Shown: positions 1 to 10,484, numbered from the stretch's first letter. The stretch is DNA of 64,000 bases from Xenorhabdus budapestensis (GCF_002632465.1 NZ_NIBS01000001.1:31830-95829); one strand, 5' to 3'. The notes: generated by a model not told the origin, from the letters alone. Program-made: numbers and translations.

Positions 1-99
1 TGGTCCCACCTGACCCCATGCCGAACTCAGCAGTGAAACGCCGTAGCGCCGATGGTAGTGTGGGGTCTCCCCATGTGAGAGTAGGGCACTGCCAGACAT
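1..99 (+). rRNA. rrf: 5S ribosomal RNA, 3' part
   Basis: This is the 3' portion of a 5S rRNA; about the first 20 bases lie before the window. The sequence is nearly identical to enterobacterial 5S from the TGGTCCCACCTGACCCC segment to the closing GCCAGACAT. It ends an rRNA operon and is followed directly by tRNA-Asp and tRNA-Trp, the same distal arrangement as E. coli rrnC. The 3' end is set by homology and may be off by a base or two. Confidence 0.96.
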
Positions 100-152
100 T
101 CATTTATAAGTGTTGCTGGTATAGCAAAAGCAGCATAAGAAAGAAATTCGGT

Positions 153-229
153 GGTGCGGTAGTTCAGTTGGTTAGAATACCGGCCTGTCACGCCGGGGGT
201 CGCGGGTTCGAGTCCCGTCCGCACCGCCA
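153..229 (+). tRNA. aspT: tRNA-Asp (GTC)
   Basis: A 77-base cloverleaf. The acceptor arm GGTGCGG pairs with CCGCACC, the anticodon loop reads CTGTCAC giving GTC, the T loop is GTTCGAGTC, and CCA is encoded at the 3' end. It lies about 50 bases after 5S rRNA and is probably cotranscribed with the rRNA operon. Confidence 0.98.
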
Positions 230-237
230 CCGTATTT

Positions 238-313
238 AGGGGCGTAGTTCAATTGGTAGAGCACCGGTCTCCAAAACCGGGTGTTGGGAGTTCGAGCCTC
301 TCCGCCCCTGCCA
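238..313 (+). tRNA. trpT: tRNA-Trp (CCA)
   Basis: A 76-base tRNA nearly identical to E. coli tRNA-Trp. The acceptor stem AGGGGCG pairs with CGCCCCT, the anticodon loop CTCCAAA gives CCA, and the 3' CCA is encoded. It starts eight bases after tRNA-Asp and is the last gene of the rRNA operon. Confidence 0.98.
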
Positions 314-353
314 GTTAATAACTAAGTAATAATTGAATAGTTTTTAGATTAAT

Positions 354-386
354 AGCCCAGCTAATTTTAGCTGGGTTTTTCTTTTT
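354..386 (+). terminator. Terminator of the rRNA operon
   Basis: An inverted repeat (CCCAGCTA, four-base loop, TAGCTGGG) is followed by TTTTTCTTTTTT. It lies about 40 bases after tRNA-Trp and fits a Rho-independent terminator for the rRNA-tRNA transcript. Confidence 0.85.
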
Positions 387-469
387 TATTCGTGGCATTA
401 TCAAATCGCTATACTCTTCCACTTAGATCTCTAGTGTGCATCCCCTTTAAGACTCTTTATAGAGCGCTA

Positions 470-1306
470 TCAGCTTGTTGCAGGTGCTTTTTCAACAGGT
501 ATTTTTAACAACTGTTGGATGAATGTATGCTGATCACTATTTTGTAGCCAGACGGCATATAGAGGCCGTTTGATTGGCTCATGATTGGGTGCAGTGACGA
601 GGTTAGGATAATCATCAAGCCAGTGCTTAGGCAGGAATGTCGCAGCATTTACGCTATCTAATAATTCTCTGGCGATATGGGCTGAAGTGGTTGTAATGAT
701 CGGTGGGTGATCATTTTTCAAAATCTGTTGTTTTTGGTGGTGAAAATCAGCTCCCCACTCGAGTTTGATGTAATTTTCTATACCTTGTTCGAGATTATGT
801 TGGGTTGTTAATAAAACAAGTTGGATACTACCGATCACTTGACTTTGGAATTCATCCATTTTTGGGGGCTCTGTTGTGATTAAAAGATCTAATTCACGCG
901 AGTGCAGTTGTTTGACCAGAGACTGACGTGTAGAGACTCTTGATTCGATTCTCATCCCTTGATTATCCCGATAAAACATATTTAACCAAGGAGTTAGGTA
1001 GGCTTCCCATAGGGATGCTGTAGCACCGATAGAGAGTTCTGTATGTTGTGAGACGTAGTTGATCTCTTTCTTCGCTAACTGCCAAGTATTCATTAACGAT
1101 TCTGCATAAGGGACAAGACGCTCACCAGCCGCAGTTAAGCGAATATTATTGCGATGTCGTGTGAATAAATTAGCACCTAACTGATTTTCTAGTTGCCGGA
1201 TCCGGAAGCTAACTGCGGATTGTGTTAGATAGAGTGATTCAGCTGCCCGACCAAAGTGACGAGTCTTACTGACTTCCAAAAAGGTTTTCAGTAATTCGGT
1301 GTCCAC
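470..1306 (-). CDS. hdfR: HdfR, LysR-family transcriptional regulator
   Basis: A LysR-type DNA-binding regulator of 278 residues. HdfR represses the flagellar master operon flhDC and affects other genes in enterobacteria (family knowledge). The first 60 residues form the winged helix-turn-helix, with the ETGR-region equivalent [20 protein letters not shown] very close to E. coli HdfR; the remainder is the effector-binding domain. I chose the GTG at 1304-1306 because GGAG lies six bases upstream and the protein then starts V-DTELLK like E. coli; upstream ATG and TTG codons have no usable spacing. It is divergent from maoP, as in E. coli. Confidence 0.93.
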   Translation of the reverse strand: MDTELLKTFLEVSKTRHFGRAAESLYLTQSAVSFRIRQLENQLGANLFTRHRNNIRLTAAGERLVPYAESLMNTWQLAKKEINYVSQHTELSIGATASLWEAYLTPWLNMFYRDNQGMRIESRVSTRQSLVKQLHSRELDLLITTEPPKMDEFQSQVIGSIQLVLLTTQHNLEQGIENYIKLEWGADFHHQKQQILKNDHPPIITTTSAHIARELLDSVNAATFLPKHWLDDYPNLVTAPNHEPIKRPLYAVWLQNSDQHTFIQQLLKIPVEKAPATS

Positions 1307-1422
1307 ATGCATCTCCAATAGTTTTTGTCGTTAAGATTTAAATATTTTGTTTTACAGAATGTCAAGCCTCCCTAATACTCCGCGCCATAATTAGTATGAC
1401 TGTAGAGTTAGGAGTGTGTCAG

Positions 1423-1761
1423 ATGGCTGAAAGCTTCATCACGACTAATCGTTTTTTTGATAATAAAAATTATCCACGAGGGTTTTCTCGTCACGGGGAT
1501 TTCACCATCAAAGAGGCCCAATTGTTAGAACGTCATGGTTATGCGTTCAATGAATTGGATCTTGGCAAACGTGAACCACAAACAGACGAAGAAAAATTGT
1601 TTGTCTCTGTTTGCCGTGGTGAGCGTGCCCCTGTAACGACAGAGGAAAAAGTATGGGCTAAGTATTTGGCGAAAATTAGCCGTCCAAAACGTTTCCATAC
1701 TCTTTCCGGCGGAAAACCACAGTTAGATCCTGCTGAGGACTATACTGATTCTGATGATTAA
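1423..1761 (+). CDS. maoP: MaoP, macrodomain Ori organisation protein
   Basis: A 112-residue protein (formerly YifE) almost collinear with E. coli MaoP, ending in the acidic EDYTDSDD tail. In E. coli MaoP acts with the nearby maoS site to organise the Ori macrodomain of the chromosome (established knowledge). The start ATG follows TTAGGAG; the open frame extends nine codons upstream, but homology begins at MAESF. The gene is divergent from hdfR and convergent with comM. I did not try to identify maoS because I cannot recall its motif reliably. Confidence 0.95.
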   Translation: MAESFITTNRFFDNKNYPRGFSRHGDFTIKEAQLLERHGYAFNELDLGKREPQTDEEKLFVSVCRGERAPVTTEEKVWAKYLAKISRPKRFHTLSGGKPQLDPAEDYTDSDD

Positions 1762-1790
1762 TATCATCATTGGGATGACGGATCCATCAA

Positions 1791-1813
1791 GAGGGGCAAA
1801 TTAGCCCCTTTTC
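1791..1813. terminator. Terminator between maoP and comM
   Basis: AGGGGC, six-base loop, GCCCCT followed by TTTTC. It lies between the convergent maoP and comM genes. The thymine run is on the maoP side, while the comM side is less T-rich. Confidence 0.7.
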
Positions 1814-1817
1814 TACG

Positions 1818-3344
1818 TCATCCAACCTGTTTTTGTAGCTGAATAAGCAACCTATCCATGCTCCGGTAACTGAGAGCTTCCATAATATCCGGCTTTTCTA
1901 TTCTCTTTTGCTCTTTCAAATCTGCAATCGTACGTGAAACCTTTAATATCCGGTGCCAGGCACGTACAGACAGCCCTAATTTTAGTAAAGTGTTTTCCAG
2001 AAAAACGGCATCTTCCATTTTTAGTTTACAAACACATTCAGTTTGTTGACGATTAAGATGTGCATTTACATGCCCATACCGCTCTATTTGTATGTTTCTG
2101 GCATTTTGTACTCTCTTTTTGACTTCATGGCTACTTTCACCATGTTTTGTTGATGATTGACTCAAGATACCCGGAGGGAGTAGAGGAACTTCAATGGAGA
2201 GGTCAAAACGATCTAAAAAAGGACCTGAAAGTTTGGAAAGATAGCGCAATATTTGTTGCGGACTACTGCGATTGTGTAACCCCTGATGATATCCTGTCGG
2301 GCTTGGATTCATGGCTGCAATCAATTGGACTTGAGCAGGAAAACAAACTTTTGCCCTTGCACGAGATATGATAATTTCGCCGGATTCTAGTGGCTCACGT
2401 AATGCATCAAGGACACTTCGGTTAAACTCGGGCAATTCATCCAAGAATAAAATGCCATTGTGTGCAAGTGAAATTTCCCCAGGTTTAGGGATTGAACCTC
2501 CACCAACGAGAGCTGCCATTGATGAACTGTGATGAGGCGCTCTAAACGGTCGTATATGCCATTTTTTGGGATTAATTGACTGACCAGCCAAGCTATTGAT
2601 TGCAGCGACATCTAGTGCTTCCTGATGCGTTAGAGGCGGTAATAGATCGCATAACCGACTGGCTAGCATTGTTTTACCTGTACCGGGGGGCCCAAGTAGC
2701 AGAAGATTGTGACCACCTGCGGCAGTGATCTCCAGAGCGCGCTTGGCTTGCTCTTGTCCAATAATGTCTCGTAGATCTAACAGTGGTGGTTCATTTTGTG
2801 GGGTAATGGGGGAAGGAGAAGATAATATTGCTTTTTCGCCATGCAAAAAATGGCAAACTTGTAGTAAATGATTGGCTAATAACGTTTCACTTTGGGATAA
2901 GATAGCTAATTCCGTTTGATTTTCTGTGGATAAAATCAATTGCCTTCCTGCATTTTTGGCGCTGAGTGCTGCGGGAATGGCTCCCATGACTTTTCGTATC
3001 TCACCTGAAAGCGCTAACTCTCCCAAAAACTCATAATTATGCAATTCATTTGGTGGAATTTGCTCTGAAGCGGCCAAAATTGCAATAGCGATAGGTAAAT
3101 CATATCTTCCTCCTTCTTTGGGAAGATCAGCCGGAGCCAGGTTGACTGTGATTCTTTTTGGTGGATAGGTAAAACCGCTATTGATCAAAGCACTTCTGAC
3201 ACGATCTCTGGCTTCTTTAACTGTCGTTTCCGGCAAACCAACTAGTGTTAAACCAGGTAAACCATTACTGATGTGTGCTTCTATTGTGACGATAGGGGAA
3301 TCAATACCTATTGTTGCCCGTGTATAGATGATAGCGAGTGTCAT
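1818..3344 (-). CDS. comM: ComM/YifB, AAA+ magnesium-chelatase-like ATPase
   Basis: A 508-residue AAA+ protein of the ComM family, a hexameric helicase that promotes branch migration during natural transformation in Vibrio and Acinetobacter (family knowledge). The N-terminal Lon-substrate-like ChlI domain occupies about residues 20-140. Walker A GPPGTGKT is at 218-225, Walker B LFLDELPEF near 299-307, and the Mg-chelatase C-terminal domain follows. The start has AAGGAG nine bases upstream. The length is normal. The gene does not show that this organism is naturally competent. Confidence 0.95.
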   Translation of the reverse strand: MTLAIIYTRATIGIDSPIVTIEAHISNGLPGLTLVGLPETTVKEARDRVRSALINSGFTYPPKRITVNLAPADLPKEGGRYDLPIAIAILAASEQIPPNELHNYEFLGELALSGEIRKVMGAIPAALSAKNAGRQLILSTENQTELAILSQSETLLANHLLQVCHFLHGEKAILSSPSPITPQNEPPLLDLRDIIGQEQAKRALEITAAGGHNLLLLGPPGTGKTMLASRLCDLLPPLTHQEALDVAAINSLAGQSINPKKWHIRPFRAPHHSSSMAALVGGGSIPKPGEISLAHNGILFLDELPEFNRSVLDALREPLESGEIIISRARAKVCFPAQVQLIAAMNPSPTGYHQGLHNRSSPQQILRYLSKLSGPFLDRFDLSIEVPLLPPGILSQSSTKHGESSHEVKKRVQNARNIQIERYGHVNAHLNRQQTECVCKLKMEDAVFLENTLLKLGLSVRAWHRILKVSRTIADLKEQKRIEKPDIMEALSYRSMDRLLIQLQKQVG

Positions 3345-3887
3345 GTGCTCTCCTTAGCAAGAAAGCATTATCATGAATTGATAAAAAATAATAAAAAGTC
3401 TCCTTTTGTTATTTTGCGAAGACACTCGAAAATATATTGATTTTTTATTGGGGCCTAAAACCCGTTTATTTTTAATAAATTGTTATTTAATGTTTTTTTG
3501 GAATACATGAGATAAATTCATAATGTATTACCACTGAGTTAATTATTTTATTATTTAGATGAATTAATTAGCTGTTTTTATTTTTTGTTTATAATGATAC
3601 TGCGCATAAAAATGTCTCTTTTAACATTTATGTCTTGTTATTAGGCAATTAAATTGTATTTATATAACTTATGTTATTAATTATTTTATAAAACATATAG
3701 ATAGTTATTTTTTATCCTCATTTAAGGAATGAATACTGCTAACTTTGCTGGTTTTTGATTTATCTAACTGAAAAATATAAATAAAATTATTTTTCAAATA
3801 AAAATTTAAAATAATCGTTGTCAACAATTATAGAAAGTGATACTTGTAAAATATACGTCGAACATATGAATAAGAACGAAAAGAATT
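3345..3887. other. AT-rich intergenic region, ilv promoter region
   Basis: About 540 bases without a coding frame, very rich in A and T runs, between comM and the ilvL leader peptide. It must hold the promoter of the ilv operon and of comM. A weak candidate for ilv is TTGTCA at 3818-3823 with TACTTG 17 bases downstream, but this is not convincing. Confidence 0.4.
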
Positions 3888-3980
3888 ATGAGTAAATTTG
3901 TTCTAGTGATTAGCCTAATTATTAGCGTGGTGGTGATTATTCTACCGTGCGGGGCTGCACTTGAACGAAGGAAGGCGTAG
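3888..3980 (+). CDS. ilvL: IlvL, ilv operon leader peptide
   Basis: A 30-codon leader peptide dense in branched-chain residues: V5, L6, V7, I8, L10, I11, I12, V14-V16, I17, I18 and L19 form nearly uninterrupted runs. The segment PCGAAL matches E. coli IlvL. Ribosome stalling on Leu, Val or Ile codons when the charged tRNAs are scarce would prevent the downstream terminator (established attenuation mechanism). Unlike E. coli IlvL (Thr at position 2) this peptide has no threonine codon, and arginine and lysine codons close the frame. Confidence 0.9.
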   Translation: MSKFVLVISLIISVVVIILPCGAALERRKA

Positions 3981-4006
3981 ACAGACAGATAGCCGGATTT
4001 CACAAA

Positions 4007-4041
4007 GCCCCCGCACCGAAAAGGAGCGGGGGTTTTTTTTT
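4007..4041 (+). terminator. ilvGMEDA attenuator terminator
   Basis: CCCCCGC (4008-4014) pairs with GCGGGGG (4026-4032) and is followed by nine T residues. It lies 27 bases after the ilvL stop codon and 75 bases before ilvG. Position and strength match the attenuator of the E. coli ilvGMEDA operon. Confidence 0.93.
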
Positions 4042-4115
4042 ACACATGCCAAAAAACGAACATAAAACAACATCACAACAGGCCACTGACAGAGTAAACG
4101 CAATAGGAGGATGGT

Positions 4116-5762
4116 ATGAATGGGGCTCAATGGGTTGTACAAGCATTACGAAAGCAGGGAGTTGAAAAAGTTTTCGGTTATCCAGGCGGAGCTATCATGC
4201 CTGTGTATGATGCTTTGTATGATGGCGGTATTGAACATTTGTTGTGCCGTCATGAACAAGGAGCGGTTATGGCTGCCATTGGCTATGCGAGGGCAAGTGG
4301 TAAGCCCGGAGTTTGTATCGCGACATCAGGGCCTGGAGCAACAAATTTGATTACCGGGTTGGCTGATGCTTTGTTGGATTCTGTTCCCGTCGTTGCTATT
4401 ACTGGTCAAGTAAGTTCTGAAGTTATCGGTACAGATGCTTTTCAAGAAATCGATATGTTGGGACTTTCTCTTGCCTGTACCAAACACAGTTTTCTGGTGG
4501 AGTCGCTGGAAAAATTGCCTCAAGTTATGGCTGAGGCTTTTGCCATTGCCATGGAAGGCCGCCCTGGCCCCGTTCTGGTGGATTTACCGAAAGATATTCA
4601 GTTAAAACAAGGTGATTTCGCACCTTACTTAATGCCTGTCGTTGCCTCATCTTCTCTGCCTGAGCGTGAACTGGAACAAGCCCGTCATATGATGGCTTGT
4701 TCTAAAAAACCTATTTTGTATATCGGGGGAGGCGTTGGAATGTCAGATGCGGTGCCTGAATTACGCCGTTTAGTGGCAGAGACGGGGCTACCTGTTGTCT
4801 CTACACTCAAAGGATTGGGAGCTGCGGATGCTGAGCATGAATATTATTTGGGGATGCTGGGAATGCATGGCACAAAAGCTGCTAATTTCGCGGTTCAATC
4901 TTGTGATTTGCTTATTGCTGCCGGAGCTCGCTTTGATGATCGGGTAACCGGGAAACTGAATACCTTTGCTCCGCACGCCAAAGTCATCCATTTAGATATC
5001 GACCCTGTTGAATTAAATAAGTTACGTCAGGCACATATTTCATTATTGGGGAATTTAAAAACGTTGTTGCCTCATTTACAGCAGCCTTTGTCAATCAAGG
5101 CATGGCAACAAGAAGTTAAACAGTTAAAAAACGAACATGCATGGTGCTATAACCATCAGGGGGACAGTATTTATGCTCCCGCATTGTTAAAACAGATATC
5201 TGAGCGCAAGACATCAAATACTGTTGTTACCACTGATGTGGGACAGCATCAGATGTGGACTGCCCAACATATGACATTTGATGGGCCTGAGAATTTCATT
5301 ACTTCCAGTGGGTTGGGCACGATGGGATTTGGCATCCCGGCGGCGATTGGTGCACAGATGGTTCGCCCGGAGGATATGGTCATTTGTATATCCGGTGATG
5401 GCTCTTTCATGATGAATGTTCAGGAATTAGGCACTATCAGACGCAAAAAATTACCTATCAAGATGGTTTTGCTGGATAACCAGCGTCTGGGGATGGTTAA
5501 GCAATGGCAGGAATTATTTTTTGATAAACGCTATAGCGAAACGATCCTAACCGATAACCCTGATTTTATTACCTTAGCAAAATCCTTTGATATTCCAGGC
5601 CAACATATCACAGACAAGTCGCAAATCAATACAGCGTTAGATGCCCTTTTCAACAGTGAAGGTCCTTATTTGCTACATGTATCCATTAATGAATTAGAAA
5701 ATGTTTGGCCATTGGTTCCGCCTGGTGCCAGTAACGCAAATATGTTGGAGAGATCATTATGA
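4116..5762 (+). CDS. ilvG: Acetohydroxyacid synthase II large subunit
   Basis: A 548-residue thiamine diphosphate enzyme that condenses pyruvate with pyruvate or 2-oxobutyrate at the head of valine, leucine and isoleucine synthesis. The catalytic Glu47 lies in RHEQGA. The N-terminal TPP-binding, central FAD-like and C-terminal TPP-binding domains are all present, the last with [11 protein letters not shown]. The frame is uninterrupted, unlike E. coli K-12, where ilvG is frameshifted. AGGAGG precedes the ATG by four bases. Its stop overlaps ilvM by four bases (ATGA), implying translational coupling of the two subunits. Confidence 0.98.
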   Translation: MNGAQWVVQALRKQGVEKVFGYPGGAIMPVYDALYDGGIEHLLCRHEQGAVMAAIGYARASGKPGVCIATSGPGATNLITGLADALLDSVPVVAITGQVSSEVIGTDAFQEIDMLGLSLACTKHSFLVESLEKLPQVMAEAFAIAMEGRPGPVLVDLPKDIQLKQGDFAPYLMPVVASSSLPERELEQARHMMACSKKPILYIGGGVGMSDAVPELRRLVAETGLPVVSTLKGLGAADAEHEYYLGMLGMHGTKAANFAVQSCDLLIAAGARFDDRVTGKLNTFAPHAKVIHLDIDPVELNKLRQAHISLLGNLKTLLPHLQQPLSIKAWQQEVKQLKNEHAWCYNHQGDSIYAPALLKQISERKTSNTVVTTDVGQHQMWTAQHMTFDGPENFITSSGLGTMGFGIPAAIGAQMVRPEDMVICISGDGSFMMNVQELGTIRRKKLPIKMVLLDNQRLGMVKQWQELFFDKRYSETILTDNPDFITLAKSFDIPGQHITDKSQINTALDALFNSEGPYLLHVSINELENVWPLVPPGASNANMLERSL

Positions 5763-6016
5763 TGCAGCATCAACTGGCTATTCAGGCACGATTTTGTCCT
5801 GAAATTCTTGAAAGAATTCTGAGAGTTACCCGCCATCGTGGTTTTCAGATATGCGCATTGAATATGGATCATACAATAGATAGTGATAGTGTAAGTATTG
5901 AACTCACTGTCGCCAGTCAGCGTCCTGTGAATTTGCTTTTTTCCCAGTTGATGAAGCTGGTTGATGTTGCTGATGTTGAGATACAACACAAAAAATCACA
6001 ATTGATAAGCGCATAG
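5759..6016 (+). CDS. ilvM: Acetohydroxyacid synthase II small subunit
   Basis: An 85-residue ACT-domain regulatory subunit of acetohydroxyacid synthase II, close in length to E. coli IlvM (87). It begins [20 protein letters not shown] and carries the single ACT fold. It overlaps the end of ilvG by four bases and precedes ilvE by 24 bases. Isozyme II is the valine-resistant form in enterobacteria (established knowledge), so an intact ilvGM should allow growth in excess valine. Confidence 0.95.
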   Translation: MMQHQLAIQARFCPEILERILRVTRHRGFQICALNMDHTIDSDSVSIELTVASQRPVNLLFSQLMKLVDVADVEIQHKKSQLISA

Positions 6017-6040
6017 TGCGCATTTGAAGGAAACAGAAGA

Positions 6041-6967
6041 ATGACAAAGCAAGCTGATTATATTTGGTTCAATGGGGGAATGGTTCCCTGGGCTGATGCA
6101 AAAATACATGTTATGTCCCACGCCCTGCATTATGGAACCTCAGTATTTGAAGGTGTCCGTTGTTACAACTCGCACAAAGGAGCAGTTGTTTTTCGTCATC
6201 ATGAACACATGCAGCGTTTACATGATTCAGCCAAGATTTACCGTATGCCCGTGAGCCAGAGTGTTGATGAACTGATGGAAGCATGTCGTGAAACACTTCG
6301 CAAAAACAAATTAGTCAGCGCTTACATTCGTCCACTGGTTTTTATTGGTGATGTGGGTATGGGGGTGAATCCTCCCGCGGGTTATAAAACCGATGTCATT
6401 ATTGCGGCTTTTCCGTGGGGAGCGTATCTCGGAGAGGAAGCACTGGAACAAGGCATTGATGCGATGGTTTCTTCATGGAACCGTGCTGCGGCAAACACAA
6501 TTCCAACAGCGGCAAAAGCGGGTGGTAATTACTTATCTTCTTTGCTGGTGGGTAGTGAAGCTCGGCGCCATGGTTATCAGGAAGGGATCGCGTTGGATGT
6601 TCATGGCTATATTTCAGAAGGTGCGGGTGAAAACCTATTTGAAGTCAAAAATGGTGTTTTGTTTACCCCGCCATTCACTTCCGCTGCGTTACCGGGGATC
6701 ACACGAGATGCCATCATCAAACTGGCACAGGATCTCGGTCTGGAAGTTCGTGAGCAGACCCTTTCCCGCGAATCACTCTATCTGGCTGATGAAGTCTTTA
6801 TGACCGGAACAGCAGCAGAAATTACTCCAGTCCGTAGTGTAGATGGTATTCAGGTTGGAATTGGTAAATGTGGGCCTATCACCAAAAAAATTCAGAGTGC
6901 ATTCTTCGGCCTATTTGATGGTTCGACAGAAGATAAATGGGGCTGGTTAGATCCAGTGAATCCTTAA
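6041..6967 (+). CDS. ilvE: Branched-chain amino acid aminotransferase
   Basis: A 308-residue fold-type IV PLP aminotransferase that makes valine, leucine and isoleucine from their keto acids with glutamate as amino donor. The PLP lysine lies in PTAAKAGGNYLSSLL, and the cofactor phosphate-binding GTAAEITPVRS is near residue 257. Length equals E. coli IlvE within one residue. GAAGGAAACAGAAG precedes the ATG. It is the third structural gene of the ilv operon. Confidence 0.98.
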   Translation: MTKQADYIWFNGGMVPWADAKIHVMSHALHYGTSVFEGVRCYNSHKGAVVFRHHEHMQRLHDSAKIYRMPVSQSVDELMEACRETLRKNKLVSAYIRPLVFIGDVGMGVNPPAGYKTDVIIAAFPWGAYLGEEALEQGIDAMVSSWNRAAANTIPTAAKAGGNYLSSLLVGSEARRHGYQEGIALDVHGYISEGAGENLFEVKNGVLFTPPFTSAALPGITRDAIIKLAQDLGLEVREQTLSRESLYLADEVFMTGTAAEITPVRSVDGIQVGIGKCGPITKKIQSAFFGLFDGSTEDKWGWLDPVNP

Positions 6968-7003
6968 TAACCTGATTCCTTTATAACTAAGATAAAATTT
7001 AAC

Positions 7004-7028
7004 AGGCGGTTCGTTCCCCGCCCGTTTT
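7004..7028 (+). terminator. Weak hairpin between ilvE and ilvD
   Basis: AGGCGG, eight-base loop, CCGCC, then CGTTTTC. It could be a partial terminator or RNA processing site that tunes ilvDA relative to ilvGME. The T run is only four bases, so strong termination is unlikely. Confidence 0.3.
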
Positions 7029-7064
7029 CTGATGCTGATTAGATAGACATGGGAGTGAAAAATA

Positions 7065-8915
7065 ATGCCTAAATACCGTTCTGCTACGACAACTCATGGC
7101 CGCAATATGGCAGGGGCACGTGCTTTATGGCGTGCCACGGGGATGACTGATGCGGATTTTGGTAAGCCCATCATCGCCGTTGTGAACTCATTTACTCAAT
7201 TCGTGCCCGGGCATGTTCATTTGCGAGATTTGGGCAAGCTGGTGGCAGAACAGATTGAGGCGTCCGGGGGAGTCGCAAAAGAATTTAACACCATCGCAGT
7301 TGATGATGGTATCGCAATGGGGCATGGAGGAATGCTTTACTCTCTGCCTTCCCGTGAACTGATTGCCGATTCGGTCGAATATATGGTGAATGCACACTGT
7401 GCGGATGCAATGGTATGTATTTCCAACTGTGACAAGATCACACCGGGCATGTTGATGGCATCACTGCGTTTAAATATTCCAGTTATTTTTGTCTCCGGAG
7501 GCCCGATGGAAGCGGGTAAAACGCGTTTATCCGATCAGCTCATCAAGTTAGATCTGGTTGATGCGATGATCCAGGGAGCGAATCCGCATGTCAGTGATGA
7601 ACAGAGTGAGCAAATCGAACGTTCTGCTTGCCCGACTTGTGGTTCTTGTTCCGGCATGTTTACCGCAAATTCAATGAATTGTTTGACAGAAGCACTGGGG
7701 CTTTCGCAACCGGGTAATGGATCGCTCCTTGCTACACATGCAGATCGTAAAACCCTATTTATCAACGCGGGTAAGCGCATTGTTGAATTAACCAAACGTT
7801 ACTATGAACAAAATGATGGCAGCGCTTTGCCACGTAATATTGCGACCAAAGCTGCGTTTGAGAATGCCATGACACTGGATATTGCGATGGGCGGTTCGAC
7901 AAACACTGTTCTGCACTTATTGGCAGCAGCGCAGGAAGGTGAAGTTGATTTCACTATGGCAGATATTGATCGTTTGTCTCGTCAAGTGCCCCATTTATGT
8001 AAAGTTGCTCCAAGTACCCAGAAATACCATATGGAAGATGTACACCGTGCTGGTGGAGTGATTGGTATTCTTGGTGAGCTGGATCGTGCTGGATTGTTGC
8101 ATCGAAATGTGAAAAACATCCTGGGCTTGGACTTGCCACAAACGTTGGCTCAGTACGACATTATGCTGACAGGGGATGACGATGTTAAGAGCATGTATAC
8201 TGCGGGACCAGCAGGAATTCGTACTACCCAAGCTTTTTCGCAGGATTGTCGTTGGCCGTCTTTGGACACAGACCGGAAAGAAGGGTGTATTCGTGAACGT
8301 ACTCATGCTTACAGCCAAGATGGGGGACTGGCTGTTCTGTATGGTAACGTTGCCGCGGATGGTTGTATCGTGAAAACCGCAGGAGTGGATGAAAGTATTC
8401 TCACTTTCCGTGGCACTGCCAAAGTTTATGAAAGTCAGGAAGATGCAGTAGACGCGATTCTGGGCGGAAAAGTTGTTGCGGGGGATGTTGTGGTTATTCG
8501 TTATGAAGGCCCGAAAGGCGGCCCTGGTATGCAGGAAATGCTCTATCCAACTACTTACCTAAAATCAATGGGGTTGGGAAAAAGCTGTGCTTTGATCACT
8601 GATGGGCGTTTTTCAGGAGGTACATCTGGGTTGTCGATTGGCCATGTTTCTCCTGAAGCAGCTAATGGTGGCTTGATTGGATTGGTTCATGACGGCGATA
8701 TCATCAATATTGATATTCCAAACCGTAAAATCCAGTTGAATGTCAGCGAAAAAGATCTGACTGAACGGAAACAGGCTGAATTATCTCGTGGCGATAATAT
8801 GTGGACACCTAAATCCCGAAAGCGTCAGGTTTCTTTTGCATTGCGGGCTTATGCTTCATTAGCGACCAGCGCCGACAAAGGTGCTGTACGTGATAAGACT
8901 AAGCTGGGGAGTTGA
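7065..8915 (+). CDS. ilvD: Dihydroxy-acid dehydratase
   Basis: A 616-residue Fe-S dehydratase (IlvD/EDD family) that converts dihydroxy acids to 2-keto acids, the third common step of branched-chain synthesis. Cluster-binding cysteines occur in [12 protein letters not shown] and [19 protein letters not shown]-type and GRFSGGTSG substrate/Mg motifs are also present. The start follows GGGAGTG by nine bases. Length equals E. coli IlvD. Its stop TGA lies just before the ilvA start, so the two are coupled. Confidence 0.98.
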   Translation: MPKYRSATTTHGRNMAGARALWRATGMTDADFGKPIIAVVNSFTQFVPGHVHLRDLGKLVAEQIEASGGVAKEFNTIAVDDGIAMGHGGMLYSLPSRELIADSVEYMVNAHCADAMVCISNCDKITPGMLMASLRLNIPVIFVSGGPMEAGKTRLSDQLIKLDLVDAMIQGANPHVSDEQSEQIERSACPTCGSCSGMFTANSMNCLTEALGLSQPGNGSLLATHADRKTLFINAGKRIVELTKRYYEQNDGSALPRNIATKAAFENAMTLDIAMGGSTNTVLHLLAAAQEGEVDFTMADIDRLSRQVPHLCKVAPSTQKYHMEDVHRAGGVIGILGELDRAGLLHRNVKNILGLDLPQTLAQYDIMLTGDDDVKSMYTAGPAGIRTTQAFSQDCRWPSLDTDRKEGCIRERTHAYSQDGGLAVLYGNVAADGCIVKTAGVDESILTFRGTAKVYESQEDAVDAILGGKVVAGDVVVIRYEGPKGGPGMQEMLYPTTYLKSMGLGKSCALITDGRFSGGTSGLSIGHVSPEAANGGLIGLVHDGDIINIDIPNRKIQLNVSEKDLTERKQAELSRGDNMWTPKSRKRQVSFALRAYASLATSADKGAVRDKTKLGS

Positions 8916-8917
8916 TT

Positions 8918-10465
8918 GTGGCGGTTTATCCTCTTAATACTGAACCCAAGGGAGCGGAATATCTCAAAGCCGCACTAAGTGCACCAGTTTATGATGTTGC
9001 ACAGGTCACTCCATTACAGGAAATGAAAAAAATCTCTGCTCGTTTAGATAACACTATCTTGGTTAAACGAGAAGATCGTCAGTTGGTACACAGCTTCAAA
9101 TTGCGTGGTGCTTACGCGATGATCGCCAGCTTAACGGAAGAGCAAAGAGCTAAAGGTGTGATCACCGCATCTGCGGGCAATCATGCACAAGGTGTCGCAT
9201 TATCGGCCAGTAAGGTTGGTGTTAAAGCCACTATAGTGATGCCGATAGCTACAACAGATATTAAAGTTGATGCAGTACGCAGTTTTGGTGGTGAAGTATT
9301 GTTACATGGCGCAAATTTTGATGAAGCGAAAGCAAAAGCGATTGAAATGTCAAAAGAACATAGTTACACCTTCGTACCACCATTTGATCACCCTGCTGTG
9401 ATTGCCGGTCAGGCAACTTTGGCGATGGAGCTTTTACAGCAAGATGTTCATCTTGATCGCATTTTTGTTCCTGTTGGTGGTGGTGGATTGATTGCTGGTA
9501 TTGCAGTGCTCATCAAACAACTCGTACCAGAAATGAAAATCATTGGTGTGGAGGCTGAGGATTCTGCCTGTTTGAAAGCCGCGTTGGAAGCCGGGCATCC
9601 CGTTGATTTACCCAGAGTCGGATTATTTGCGGAAGGTGTTGCTGTTAAACGTATTGGTAATGAAACATTCCGTTTATGTCAGCAATATGTTGATGATGTG
9701 ATTACGGTAGATAGCGATGCTATTTGTGCAGCCATGAAAGATATTTTCGAAGATGTCAGAGCGATCGCGGAACCTTCCGGAGCTTTGGCGCTGGCGGGGT
9801 TGAAGAAATATGTCCAGCAGCACCAGATTAAGGGGGAGAGACTAGCCCATATTCTTTCTGGCGCGAATGTGAATTTTCATGGTTTACGTTATGTCTCCGA
9901 ACGTTGTGAGTTGGGGGAGCAACGTGAGGCTTTGTTGGCGGTAACTATTCCTGAACAAAAAGGCAGTTTCCTGAATTTCTGCCAGATACTGGGTGCCCGC
10001 TTTGTGACAGAATTCAGCTACCGTTATTCAGATGCTGCCGCTCCAGATAAAGCCTGTATTTTTGTCGGAATACGATTGGGGCGTGGAAATGCTGAACGCA
10101 TTGAAATTATTGAAGAACTAAAATCTGCGGGATATCAGGTATCTGATTTTACTGATGATGAAATGGCGAAACTGCATGTTCGTTATATGATCGGTGGAAG
10201 ACCACCCAGACTATTGCAGGAGCGGTTATTTAGCTTTGCTTTTCCCGAATCACCGGGAGCATTGCTGAAATTTTTGCAAACATTAGGAACATACTGGAAT
10301 ATCACACTGTTTCATTACCGTAGTCATGGCACAGATTATGGACGAGTACTGGCCGCTTTTGAATTGTCAGGGTCGGAAGTCTGTTTTGACCGCCATTTAG
10401 ATGAGCTAGGTTACGAATACCATGATGAGACTGATAATCCCTCATTTAATTTGTTGTTGAAATAG
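8918..10465 (+). CDS. ilvA: Threonine deaminase, biosynthetic
   Basis: A 515-residue PLP enzyme that makes 2-oxobutyrate from threonine, the committed step to isoleucine. The PLP lysine lies in HSFKLRGAYAM, SAGNHAQGV contacts cofactor, and GGGGLIAG binds the phosphate. Two C-terminal ACT-like regulatory domains (about residues 320-515) mediate isoleucine inhibition and valine activation. I chose GTG at 8918, with GGGGAG six bases upstream and a protein length one residue from E. coli; TTG at 8912 is the alternative. It is the last gene of the operon. Confidence 0.96.
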   Translation: MAVYPLNTEPKGAEYLKAALSAPVYDVAQVTPLQEMKKISARLDNTILVKREDRQLVHSFKLRGAYAMIASLTEEQRAKGVITASAGNHAQGVALSASKVGVKATIVMPIATTDIKVDAVRSFGGEVLLHGANFDEAKAKAIEMSKEHSYTFVPPFDHPAVIAGQATLAMELLQQDVHLDRIFVPVGGGGLIAGIAVLIKQLVPEMKIIGVEAEDSACLKAALEAGHPVDLPRVGLFAEGVAVKRIGNETFRLCQQYVDDVITVDSDAICAAMKDIFEDVRAIAEPSGALALAGLKKYVQQHQIKGERLAHILSGANVNFHGLRYVSERCELGEQREALLAVTIPEQKGSFLNFCQILGARFVTEFSYRYSDAAAPDKACIFVGIRLGRGNAERIEIIEELKSAGYQVSDFTDDEMAKLHVRYMIGGRPPRLLQERLFSFAFPESPGALLKFLQTLGTYWNITLFHYRSHGTDYGRVLAAFELSGSEVCFDRHLDELGYEYHDETDNPSFNLLLK

Positions 10466-10484
10466 AAACAGTTAATATTATGAG

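Noticed and set aside
27-230. Open frames across the 5S rRNA and tRNA-Asp on both strands
   Set aside because: They overlie stable RNA genes and have no homology; such frames often arise from tRNA sequence.
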